From Nitrospinae bacterium AH_259_B05_G02_I21 (GTDB lineage Bacteria; JADFOP01), in assembly GCA_027717595.1 (NCBI GenBank), contig JALLOF010000003.1, positions 37,006 through 101,005 of the forward strand: a DNA stretch of 64,000 bases. The letters run 5' to 3'. This document shows positions 9,386 through 18,500 of this stretch, piece after piece. The notes under the pieces are model-generated. The model worked only from the letters and a program-made list of their open reading frames with translations, was not told the DNA's origin and searched no databases. Position numbers and translations under genes: made by a program. Position 1 is the stretch's first letter; every line of letters starts with the position of its first letter.

Positions 9386-10474
9386 TCAAGCGACCTGGGA
9401 GGCTACCAGAGCGTCAAGCACCGCTTCGCGGGGCACATCATCATAGAGGCCCACCCGGCCGACGGCTTCCATCAGGACGAGGCGGACCTTTTCGTCCCGG
9501 ACCTTCTTGTCCCGGGTCATGGCCTCCCAGAGGGCCTCGGGGTCCATCGGCGGCAGCCGGGTCGGAAGCCCGTAGGTTTCGAGGCAGCGCACCAGGCGGT
9601 CCGCCTCGGCCTCCCCGCAGAGCCCCAACGCCTCGGACAGGCGCGCCGCGCACGCCATCCCCATGGCCACCGCCAGCCCATGCTTGACGTTCTGGTAGGC
9701 GTCCACCGCCTCGACGGCGTGGGCAATGGTGTGGCCGAAGTTGAGAATGGAACGCAGCCCCTCCTCCCGCTCATCCTTCCCCACCACCGAGGCTTTGATG
9801 GCGCACGAGGTGAGCACGACGTGCTCCAAGGCCCCGGGGTCGAGGGACCGGACGGGCCCGGCTTGCTCCTCGAGAAACCCCAAAAAGGCCTCATCGGCGA
9901 TGACGCCGTACTTGATGACTTCGGCGAGCCCGGCCAGATACTCCTCGGGAGGTAAGGTAGTGAGGGTGGCTAGGTCGGCAACGACCAGGATGGGCTGGTA
10001 GAACGCCCCGATTAGGTTCTTGCCCAGGGGGTGGTTGACCGCCGTCTTGCCGCCAACGGATGAGTCCACCTGGGCAAGGAGTGTCGTCGGGACCTGGATG
10101 TACGGAACCCCGCGAAGGACGGTGGCGGCCACGAAGCCAACGAGGTCGCCGATCACCCCTCCGCCGAGGGCCAGCAGGGAGGTGTGGCGGTCCACCTTCA
10201 GCGTGAGGAGCTCGTCGTAGAGCCTAGAGGCCTGCTCCAGGCTCTTGGCCTCCTCGCCCTCGGGCACCTCGATGACGGCCGGGGCGCGCCCTAAGTCGCT
10301 GAGCCCCGAGGCAACTAGATCGCCATACAGCTTCTTTAGGCGCGGATGGGTGATAACGACGACCCGGTTTGCGAGCTCCATCCCTTCGAGCCACTCGCCA
10401 ACACGGTGGAGCAAGTTGGTCCCGACGACGATCGAGTAGCTGCGCTCGCCTAGCTCAACCCGCAGGAGCTTCAC
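9386..10474 (-). CDS. aroB: 3-dehydroquinate synthase
   Basis: A 362-residue NAD- and metal-dependent enzyme that converts DAHP to 3-dehydroquinate. Recognisable elements are VPEGEEAKSLEQ, the NAD-binding LALGGGVIGDLVGFVAATVLRG run, QVPTTLLAQVDSSVGGKT and metal ligands in NFGHTIAHAVEA. The start is GTG, 14 bases after the pilM stop, with a GGGGGG purine tract upstream. Its product is the substrate of the neighbouring aroQ. Confidence 0.97.
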   Translation of the reverse strand: MKLLRVELGERSYSIVVGTNLLHRVGEWLEGMELANRVVVITHPRLKKLYGDLVASGLSDLGRAPAVIEVPEGEEAKSLEQASRLYDELLTLKVDRHTSLLALGGGVIGDLVGFVAATVLRGVPYIQVPTTLLAQVDSSVGGKTAVNHPLGKNLIGAFYQPILVVADLATLTTLPPEEYLAGLAEVIKYGVIADEAFLGFLEEQAGPVRSLDPGALEHVVLTSCAIKASVVGKDEREEGLRSILNFGHTIAHAVEAVDAYQNVKHGLAVAMGMACAARLSEALGLCGEAEADRLVRCLETYGLPTRLPPMDPEALWEAMTRDKKVRDEKVRLVLMEAVGRVGLYDDVPREAVLDALVASQVA

Positions 10475-10488
10475 GGCCCGGCCCCCCG

Positions 10489-11538
10489 TCAGCCTTGGGG
10501 CTCACGAAGGGCCCGCAGGGCGAGCCCCACGGCAACGGCCATTGCGGGCGCGACCTCCTGAAGCTGGTCGTGGTCCCACCGCGCCTCGTCGTATTCCACG
10601 TTGAGGAATGGGTTGAGCAGTTCCGTGGGGGCGCCGAGCCGCTCGGCCAGACACCGCTCGACCGTGGAGACCCGAGCGAGCCCACCGCCGAGGACGATGT
10701 CCGTCACGGGCGTCCCCCCCGGGCCGTAGCCACAGGCGTTGACCGCTTTCAGCAGGCGGTCGGCCAAGCCCTCGGCCGCCTCCTGGAGGGCGACCTCGGC
10801 ACCGGCGAGGTCGATGTCTTCCGGGCGATGGCCCCGCAAGAACAGCTCGGCCACTTCGGTCGCCGAATCGCACCGCGAGGCCACGTGCTCGATGATCGCC
10901 CGCCCCCCGATGGGCTCATCCCGCACCTCCACGGTCCGCTCGCCCTCCATCAGATGAACCGAACTCGCCGTGGCGCCCAAGTCCAGCAGGGCGACGACCT
11001 TGTTCGGGTCGGCCTCAAAGCAGAGGTGAAAGGTGTTCTCCAGGGCGAACGAAGCGTGGTCCACAACGAGCGGCTCCATGCCCGCCGAGGCCAGGGCATT
11101 ACGGTAGCCCTCAAGGACCTTCTTCCGGGCGGCCGCCACGATGATCTCTTCGCCCTGCCCGCCCCCCCCCGAGGGCTGGACGTGGTAGTCGAAGTTGACC
11201 TCCTCTGCAGGCCAGGGGAGGATCTGCTCGAGCTCCCAGCCGACGAGCTCGGCTACCTCATCGGGATCCGAGGCCGGCACGGTGAGGCGGCGGACGAAGA
11301 TGCCGGGGCCCTTGAGGGCCAGGACCACGCGGCGATGATCGACGTCATTGTCGGCGAAGAGGGCCTCCAGGGCCGCTCCCAGAGCCGCGGGATCGACCAC
11401 CTCCCCGTTGACGATTGAGCCCTCTGGGCATGGGGTGCTCCCGTAGCTGACAAGGCGCAGGGCTGCGGGGGCCTCTTCCAGGCAGAGGGCCTTCAGGACG
11501 TGGCTGCCCACATCGAGGCCGACGGCGGTGGCTGTCAT
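10489..11538 (-). CDS. pilM: Type IV pilus assembly ATPase-like protein PilM
   Basis: A 349-residue actin-fold protein of the PilM family. It opens with AVGLDVGSHVLKALCLEE, has the typical DPDEVAELVGWELEQ and PWPAEEVNFDYHV segments, a phosphate-binding ALLDLGATASSVHLM and the C-terminal IVLGGGLARVSTVE. In pilus systems PilM sits on the cytoplasmic face bound to PilN. None of pilN, pilO, pilP or pilQ is adjacent; instead it heads an operon with aroB. AAGGAG lies 9 bases before the ATG. A general competence/secretion GspL-like role is an alternative. Confidence 0.88.
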   Translation of the reverse strand: MTATAVGLDVGSHVLKALCLEEAPAALRLVSYGSTPCPEGSIVNGEVVDPAALGAALEALFADNDVDHRRVVLALKGPGIFVRRLTVPASDPDEVAELVGWELEQILPWPAEEVNFDYHVQPSGGGGQGEEIIVAAARKKVLEGYRNALASAGMEPLVVDHASFALENTFHLCFEADPNKVVALLDLGATASSVHLMEGERTVEVRDEPIGGRAIIEHVASRCDSATEVAELFLRGHRPEDIDLAGAEVALQEAAEGLADRLLKAVNACGYGPGGTPVTDIVLGGGLARVSTVERCLAERLGAPTELLNPFLNVEYDEARWDHDQLQEVAPAMAVAVGLALRALREPQG

Positions 11539-11586
11539 GGGAGGTCGCTCCTTATGAAGCTGGATGGGCCCGGGCTGCCTCGCCTC

Positions 11587-11615
11587 ATGCTAGCGACGCC
11601 GTAAAGGGTTGTCAA
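11587..11615 (-). promoter_or_regulatory. Promoter of the pilM-aroB-aroQ-efp-accB-accC unit
   Basis: On the minus strand TTGACA (11610-11615) is followed by a 17 bp spacer and TAGCAT (11587-11592), 40-50 bases before the pilM start. Gaps within the following six genes are short, so this promoter can serve all of them. Confidence 0.7.
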
Positions 11616-11624
11616 GGTTGGGCC

Positions 11625-12557
11625 TTACCCGACGATTAGGGGCACGGGGGTGAAGGTCGCAACGAAGATGGCGATGGTCAGCCAGCCGAGCGCCCACCGG
11701 GTCCGCGTGAGGGAGACCTCTTCAACGAGCACCGATGGGTGGCGAAACCCGACGAAATAGATGAGGGCGAGCCAAATGAGCCACCCCTGCCAGAGGAACG
11801 ACAGCGGCACCAGGGCCGCGGCCATCAGGCCAGCCACCATGCCTTGGCGGCAGCCGAAGAGGCTGTAGATGATGTGGCCGCCGTCGAGTTGACCGAAGGG
11901 CAGCAAGTTGAGCGCGGTCACGAAGAGGCCCACCCAGCCGGCCACCGCCACCGGGTGCAGAATGATATCGTACCGGACGAGGTCCACGCCGTGGACAAGA
12001 CGGACCAGGCCGTTGAAGAGCAGCGAGCCCCCAAACAGGAGGTTCGCGCCGGTGGTAGGCGTGTGCGGGTGGACCATCGAGAGCTTGAGGCCCACCACCA
12101 CGGCCGGCACCGCGACGACGAATCCCGCCAGGGGGCCCGCCACTGCAATGTCGAACAGGGCGACGCGGTGAGGCACGGGGGATTTCATCTTGATTACGGC
12201 TCCCATGGTGCCGAAGATGAAAGGCGGCGGGACGGGGATGAAGTAGGGCAAGGTGGCCTTAACCCCCCAGCGGCGGCTCATCACGAAGTGGCCGGCCTCG
12301 TGCACTCCCAGGATGCCCAGTAGCGTAGCCGAGAAGGAGAAGCCCGCCCGGACGGTCATCCAGGGCGAGACGAAGGGGTTTATGCCCCGGAGCATGGCCC
12401 CGGCCACGAGTGTGGTGGCGACGGTCGCCAAAAACAGGACGATGTTCACCCAGGGCACAGAGGGCGCCCGAGGGGGCTGCGCATAGAGGGGCGGAGGCCA
12501 ATCGGGAGGCCGAGCGGCAGGGGAAATCGAGGGAAATCTGGGTGATTGGCTATCCAT
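11625..12557 (-). CDS. Site-2 protease family membrane metalloprotease (M50)
   Basis: A 310-residue multi-pass membrane protease. The zinc site HEAGH lies just inside the second hydrophobic segment, and the third ligand motif NLLPFGQLDGGHI lies in a later helix. These are the HExxH and NxxPxxxLDG hallmarks of M50. About six or seven hydrophobic segments are seen. The N-terminal 30 residues are Pro-rich. The ATG at 12557 is chosen because frame upstream of it crosses the promoter; no good RBS is seen and GTG 12563 is possible. Substrate is unknown; the EGY1-like subgroup is the closest guess. Confidence 0.88.
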   Translation of the reverse strand: MDSQSPRFPSISPAARPPDWPPPLYAQPPRAPSVPWVNIVLFLATVATTLVAGAMLRGINPFVSPWMTVRAGFSFSATLLGILGVHEAGHFVMSRRWGVKATLPYFIPVPPPFIFGTMGAVIKMKSPVPHRVALFDIAVAGPLAGFVVAVPAVVVGLKLSMVHPHTPTTGANLLFGGSLLFNGLVRLVHGVDLVRYDIILHPVAVAGWVGLFVTALNLLPFGQLDGGHIIYSLFGCRQGMVAGLMAAALVPLSFLWQGWLIWLALIYFVGFRHPSVLVEEVSLTRTRWALGWLTIAIFVATFTPVPLIVG

Positions 12558-12623
12558 ATTCACGGTTTGGGTTTGATAGAGAACGCGGGGGACCTCAAAT
12601 TGGCCCCCACACGGGTTTTTCCC

Positions 12624-12652
12624 AGTATAGCCGACGCAAAAAGGCGGTTCAA
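12624..12652 (-). promoter_or_regulatory. Promoter of the M50 protease gene
   Basis: On the minus strand TTGAAC (12647-12652), a 17 bp spacer and TATACT (12624-12629). The transcript would begin near 12617, leaving a leader of about 60 bases. Confidence 0.7.
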
Positions 12653-12810
12653 GCCCCCTCCGTAGGCACCAGGATACCAAAGAAATGATGGAATGAATGG
12701 GAATCAAGGGGGGGGGTCCGCCCTTGACGATGCCCGAGGGACCCCCCAAATTCATAAAAACAAGCCCAATATACCACCAACAACCAATAGCTGGAGAGAG
12801 GCGACATCCT

Positions 12811-13107
12811 ATGGAACCGCTAACGAACACGGAGCATGGTATCGACGCACCAGGGTCTGAGGTTGAGCAGATGGATATGAAGATGCTTGTTGAAATATTA
12901 GCCAAGTCCATCGTCGACAAACCTGATGCGGTGGCGGTCAGTGGTGTCGAGGGCGAGAACTCAACGGTCCTCGAGCTTCGCGTCGCAAAAGAAGACATCG
13001 GCAAGGTCATCGGCAAGAGCGGTCGGACCATCACGGCGATGCGGACCATCCTGAACGCCACGCGAGCCCAGAAGTTCAAGCGCCATATTCTCGAAGTGCT
13101 CGAATAG
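12811..13107 (+). CDS. KhpA-type KH domain RNA-binding protein
   Basis: A 98-residue protein whose last 76 residues are a KhpA (YlqC) KH domain: LVEILAKSIVDKPD, EGENSTVLELRV, the loop IGKVIGKSGRT carrying GxxG, and AMRTILNAT. KhpA proteins bind RNA, often with KhpB, and affect division and translation. The start at 12811 follows GGAGAG at 12793-12798; ATG 12871 would give the minimal KhpA length and is a fair alternative. Usually khpA lies by rpsP/rimM, which are not here, so it stands alone. Confidence 0.88.
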   Translation: MEPLTNTEHGIDAPGSEVEQMDMKMLVEILAKSIVDKPDAVAVSGVEGENSTVLELRVAKEDIGKVIGKSGRTITAMRTILNATRAQKFKRHILEVLE

Positions 13108-13183
13108 GCCTTTAGTCAGGCCCCGGCGGGGCAGGACCTATCCTTCCACCCGCGGTCTGCTCGCACCTCGCCACGTCCATCAT

Positions 13184-13213
13184 TTGACACTCGGGCGACT
13201 CCTGGGATATACT
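13184..13213 (+). promoter_or_regulatory. Promoter of the PBP-activator-like gene
   Basis: TTGACA (13184-13189), 18 bp spacer, TATACT (13208-13213). The predicted transcript starts near 13220. This rules out the longer reading frame that begins at 13184 and favours ATG 13250. Confidence 0.75.
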
Positions 13214-13249
13214 TCGCCTCCCATGAGGAGGGATGCGGGAGCTGCACCG

Positions 13250-15253
13250 ATGCGGCGCTGGCGGTGGGTAGTGCTCGAGGCCGTGGTCCTCGTAGGGCTC
13301 ATCCTAGGGCCCTTCCCCGCATACGCCGACGAAGCAATCGACGAGCCGACCGAATCGTACGCCCCCGCCCGCGCGCTGACCACCCGCATGAGCCTGCTGC
13401 CCCCTCCTCCTCCCATCCCCCCGTCCGCCCCCAAGCCCTTCAAGGAAGCCGTCGCCCTCTACCGGCGAGGCAGGCTCACCGAGGCCGCCCACGCCTTTTC
13501 GGCCTTCATTCGCGAGCACCCGGCCACCCTCACCACCGACGACGCCTTCTACTACCTCGGCGAGATCGCCTACCGGCAAGGCCAGTACGCCGATGCGCTG
13601 CGGACCTACCAGTACCTCCTGGAGAAGTTTCTCTCCTCGGATCGGTACCTCTCGGCGCAGGCCCGGGTCGGTTTTTGTTACTATCAGCTGGGGTTCTATG
13701 AGAAGACGACCGAGGTGCTGAAACCCCTCCTGCCGCGATTGGCCGACCCCAACGAGCGATGGTCCGTCCGGCTGGCCCTGGCGCTGGCGGCCGCCAAGCG
13801 GGGCGACAGGCTCCGGTCAGCTGCCATATGGATCGACGCGCTGCGGGAGGCCCCGAGTGACGCCCACCGGGCTTCGGCCCGCAAAGTGCTCGGGGAGCTG
13901 ATGGCGGAGATGACGAACCGGGAGCTGCTCCAGGTCATCGACCGATTTCCGACCGAGTTCCCGCGCGCTCATGCCCGCCTCCAGCTCGGGCTCAACTACT
14001 TCAACGCCCGGCGCTTCAAGGAAGCCAGCCAGACGCTGATGGGTTTCCTCATCGACCACCCAAAACACCCCGAGGCTAGACGGGCTGAGGCGATCCTCGC
14101 CTTCATAGATAAGACCTTCACCGTCGACACAGCCAAGCTGGGCCTGATCCTGCCCCTGACCGGGCCGGAGTCGGTGGCGGGACAATCCATCCTCCAGGGG
14201 GTGCAGCTCGCAATCGCCCAGGTCGGGGTGAGCGCCGAGGGACGACCCTACCGGCTCATCATCCGCGACTCGGCGGGCGTGCCCGAGCGGGCCCAGGCGG
14301 CCGTCGCCCGGCTGGCCCGCGAAGAGAAGGTCATCGGCATCATCGGCCCCGTCTTCAGCGAGACCGCACGGGCCGCGGCTGCCGAGGCCGATCGGCTGAA
14401 GGTGCCGATGGTCGTGCCTTTCGCCCACGCCCCGGGCATCCCCGAGTTGAGCCCATACGTCTTTCGCAACAGCCTCACCAACCGGGCCCAGGCGGCCTTC
14501 ATGGCGCGCTACGCCGTCGAGTCGCTGGGGCTCAAGCGCTTTGCGATTCTCTACCCCGACGACTCGTACGGCAACGACCTGAAAACCCTCTTCACGCTGG
14601 GCGTGGAGGCCCTGGGAGGGCGGGTCGTCGGCCAGGCGGCCTACGATCCGGCGGCCAACGACTTCACGGAGTCCATCCGGACGCTCGGCGGCATCGCAGA
14701 TGAGGAGCTCGAGCGCCTCTCGCCCGACACCGAAGACGGGGTGGCCCCCACCTCGCCGTTACCGGTGGCCCAGACCGCCCCGCCCATCGACTACGACGCG
14801 CTCTTCATCCCCGGCTACTTCGACAAGGTCGGGCTGCTCGCCCCCCAGCTCGCCTTCTACAACGTGATGGGGGTCGCGCTGCTGGGCGGCAACGGATGGA
14901 ACTCCCCCGAGCTTCTAACCATCGGCGAGCACTACGTGGAGGGGGCGGTTTTCGTAGACGGCTTCTTCGCCGGCTCGAAGCGGACGGCTGTCAAGACCTT
15001 CGTCGAGAACTTCCGGCTCAGCTTCGGCCAAGACCCCGACATCCTGGCGGCCCAGGCCTACGACGCGGCGGGACTCATCCTGCGCGTCTTGGGCGACGGC
15101 GCCGCCACCCGCGAGCAGCTGCGCGAGGGGCTCCTCACCATCCGCGACTACCCCGGTGCCTCGGGGACCACCTCGATGACCGAGACCGGCGAGGCCGTAA
15201 AAGAGCTCTTCCTGCTCATGGTGCGAAAAGGCGCCATCACGCAGATAAATTGA
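13250..15253 (+). CDS. TPR plus periplasmic-binding-fold protein (penicillin-binding protein activator-like)
   Basis: A 667-residue exported protein. Residues 1-25 form a signal peptide ending AYA before DE. A proline-rich stretch is followed by helical TPR-like repeats (about 45-270: YYLGEIAYRQGQYADALRTY and later repeats). Then comes a Leu/Ile/Val-binding type fold (about 285-660) with LGLILPLTGPESVAGQSILQG, IGIIGPVFSETA and YPDDSYGNDL. This TPR plus type 1 binding fold is the architecture of LpoA, which activates PBP1A; an mrcA-like gene lies 4.5 kb away. It lacks a lipobox, so it would be soluble periplasmic. ATG 13250 fits the promoter and GGGAG at 13237. A transporter-binding role is less likely without ABC genes. 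Confidence 0.82.
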   Translation: MRRWRWVVLEAVVLVGLILGPFPAYADEAIDEPTESYAPARALTTRMSLLPPPPPIPPSAPKPFKEAVALYRRGRLTEAAHAFSAFIREHPATLTTDDAFYYLGEIAYRQGQYADALRTYQYLLEKFLSSDRYLSAQARVGFCYYQLGFYEKTTEVLKPLLPRLADPNERWSVRLALALAAAKRGDRLRSAAIWIDALREAPSDAHRASARKVLGELMAEMTNRELLQVIDRFPTEFPRAHARLQLGLNYFNARRFKEASQTLMGFLIDHPKHPEARRAEAILAFIDKTFTVDTAKLGLILPLTGPESVAGQSILQGVQLAIAQVGVSAEGRPYRLIIRDSAGVPERAQAAVARLAREEKVIGIIGPVFSETARAAAAEADRLKVPMVVPFAHAPGIPELSPYVFRNSLTNRAQAAFMARYAVESLGLKRFAILYPDDSYGNDLKTLFTLGVEALGGRVVGQAAYDPAANDFTESIRTLGGIADEELERLSPDTEDGVAPTSPLPVAQTAPPIDYDALFIPGYFDKVGLLAPQLAFYNVMGVALLGGNGWNSPELLTIGEHYVEGAVFVDGFFAGSKRTAVKTFVENFRLSFGQDPDILAAQAYDAAGLILRVLGDGAATREQLREGLLTIRDYPGASGTTSMTETGEAVKELFLLMVRKGAITQIN

Positions 15254-15342
15254 GTGTGAGGCCACCAGCCCGCCAGCGACCTTCATGCTTTAAGCCCCTT
15301 AACGGTCACGCCGAAGGCTTCTTGAATCCGGAATAAGAATAG

Positions 15343-15459
15343 GATATTTGGACGAAAAAGACTGGCTATTTATGGAAGGACATCAGTGATGCGATCCTTG
15401 ACCAAATAGGCCAGGAAAATGACATCTATTGGTGTTGTACCTTACATAAGGATTTGTAA
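15343..15459 (+). pseudogene. Possible decayed coding remnant
   Basis: Thirty-eight open codons ending TAA (15457-15459) read with protein-like composition, including the segment GYLWKDISDAILDQIGQEN and a CC pair. Stops lie immediately upstream in frame and there is no start codon or RBS. It may be the 3' end of a gene lost when the island formed. The family is not recognised and it may be chance. Confidence 0.3.
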
Positions 15460-15509
15460 GTAGATACGGAGCTAAAGTGTCCTGGAGACTATCGTGGTGA
15501 GTTTCATAT

Positions 15510-18500
15510 CTATAATTCCTTCTCTATACATCTAATCTCGTATCTCTCGCAAAATTCCCTTATCTCTTGAGGTATTTCCCAGGCGATTAGAACCGCCTCG
15601 ACCATCGGAGAGCCGATGTCAATTCCTCGCTCGGCACACCTCAACGCCTTGTACTTCAACGCCTGATAATTGCCGGGGTAGGGGGCGTCAGTCTCAATCT
15701 CGACGACCACCTCCTTGTCATCACGAAGTCTAAAAAGAATATCGACCCTGTCCTTGGACGGGAAGACATATTCGACATCTGTCGATTCGACATCTATAAG
15801 TCCGATTTCGTGCGGGTTCTCCGCCACCCAATCCTTTAACTTTTCATGCTCCTCACCCTCTCTTCCAGGGCCGAGTATCCTTTCAATCGCACGCAGTTTG
15901 TCACTAAGCTTTTTGGCTTTTTTATCACTCGAGGAACTTGGTGATTTTGCCTTCCTACCCTTTCTTACAGGTCTTTTGTCCTCCTCCTTTTCCAAAAGCT
16001 CATCCTCAGGGAGAGGAGGCTGACTATCCTCAAGACCTGGGATTATGTCAAATCGGGGGGGAGGAAAACCTCTGAACTCGCATATCTCAACAATGTCTTC
16101 CATCCCTTTCCTCGAAATCACGCCTAACATCGTGAAAAGGAAGTCATATAGACCCTCTTTATTTTTCAGAAATGAGAAGATATCGGCCAGGGTTTCAGAT
16201 AAGGTCGTGACCACTAGCTTGGGATTGTCGTTGTCCATGAACGTCTGATATAGACACGTCTTATCGTTTAGGACCATTACACAAGGCTTCGGCATTGTGT
16301 GTACTGTCTCCCCGTTAATCGATAAGACCGATGTAAGGTGCGGGGTGTATTCGACGGTCATCTGGATCAGTCTCTCGAACTCTTCTTGGATTCTCCGTTT
16401 ATACGAAGGGTTTTCCGCTATCAATTTGCTCTCGGCGCATAGTAACAGACATTGAATCTCAAGCGGATTTAGCTCGATGACACCTTCGGCCGCATGAACA
16501 GAACCCTCGATAACCTCGGACAATCTGTGAATACCAAGGGGACGGAGTAGCTCTTCATACCGCTTCTTGGTCAGGTTCCCACTCTTAGAGGTGTAAAATA
16601 TCGGAAGGACGTGTCGAAGGTCACCGTGTAACTTTCGGTCATCGTCGTTGACGACGCAATACACGTTTTCGCTTTCGTCACTCCATCGCCCACCCTCAAG
16701 CCATACTTTGAAGACTGCCCTCCCTTCATCTTGCTCTTGGGAGAAGAGTTTTAGGAATTCATCGTCAATCACATTGAGAACGATATGCTCCCATACGCTT
16801 ACTTCGTCCTCGGTCAGCTTGCTTCTAGGGTAAAGATGATCGACGAGGTACTCGTGATAATTGCTCGTCGTAAGCGTTTCGTTGATTCCCAGGTTCTCGA
16901 CGAAAAACGTCCTCAGGTTTTTATAACGGCTGTAATATCTGTTTATTGGTGGCCACCAGCCCCCCCGAAGCGTGCCCAACTCACCACTTTTCCAGACGAC
17001 ATCTTTGGATGTCCGATACGGGTCGTCATGTTCAGGCACAAAGATTAGAGGACGTGATTTGAAGGATTGTCTTACGCCCTCCCTATCCCCCGGTGTGCTG
17101 TCCTTGCCAGTGTAGACCATCTTACGCAGCGCCTTGTACGCGCCTAAGAACTCCTCTTGTTCCTTCGACTCGTTAGTAGCTAGTTGACCAAGGTGTTCGA
17201 TTATCCTCTCTGTGGAAATGCCCTCTTCTATGCCCAGATAAGCTATGAAGTCTTTGTTGCTAAGTTCTACTGATATGACTGGTAACCCTGGAGTCCCATA
17301 TTTACTGGTCCTTTTCGTGTTCAAACACGCATTGCTCACATAGGTCAGATTATCGTATAATGTCGGTACCCATTTAGCGTTCTTCAAAAACTTGCTAAAT
17401 GATGAGTTGTTCCCTATTTCAGTCCCAGGGGTACTAAAAAAATAATGATATCTACCACTCACATAGTTTTTATAATAGTCCCAGTGGCCATCAATCATCT
17501 GCAAAATTGTTTCATAAGTCTCAACCGGTGAATGCCCTTCTACGATATTGGTTTGTAAAGGAAGCCTGTAATCAATTAACCTCGCACTTCTTGTTGAACG
17601 TTTAGAGGGTATCCCGAGTCCTTCAAGCCGTTCATAGGAAGGATTTTCTTCGGACAAAGTTTGAATTGGGAGGTACTCATTGACTCCCATTTCGACAAAA
17701 AATGTCCTCCATTGATCTAGCTCTTTGTCAGTCTGTGGTTTGTTTTTTCCGACGAACTTATTAATATATATTTCGCTTAAGAATGGAATATCGTCAGGGT
17801 TTAGGCAGATCTCTTCGACAGGCCATCTTGGTTTGTATTCCCTTGGCAATGTCAACTCTTTGGGCTTGCACCATGACGGGGCTTCATCATCAGGACGCTC
17901 TTTCGATAGAAATCGCAACCTAGCCGTTTCCCAGGTATCTGGATTGTCTTTGACAAACTTCGTGAACTTGAGAAGCTGGGTCTCGTTATAGTCATCAAAT
18001 CGGTCTTCAAAAGCTAGATTTATGACTTTCTGGACAATCTCGGCAGGCTCAAGGGGAGGAACCATCCTTTCCAAGAAATCTCGGGCTTCACCCCGCACCT
18101 TTCTAAGCGCTTGAGTGGGTTTAGGACTATATAAATAGTCGAGAAACTTTTTGCTAACTAAACTATAATGTCCTTCAAAGATATCTCTGGGGATGCCTGC
18201 ACTACCACCTAGTCGAAACACTTTCCCAGAAGGTTTGATAAATCCGGTAGACGATGGAATACACGGGTAACCTTCCACTTCATTTTCAGATATCTCCCAT
18301 TCTGACATCTGATCCTCTAGGAAAGCGTATAGTTGGCATAACCATAAATAGTTCTTCCTCTTTCCTTTATAAAGGGAATTTTTAGATAAAATTTCTCCCG
18401 CCTGTAACCTTTCAATTTTCTCATTTATATAAGGTATATCTTGCTCGTCTATGGACTGGTCTAAGTACCAATAGTCACGACCCGTGACAGTCTTTAAGTC

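Noticed and set aside
12558-13079. N-terminal extension of the M50 protease frame
   Set aside because: It runs through the protease promoter (12624-12652) and antisense to the KH gene; the product lacks family similarity.
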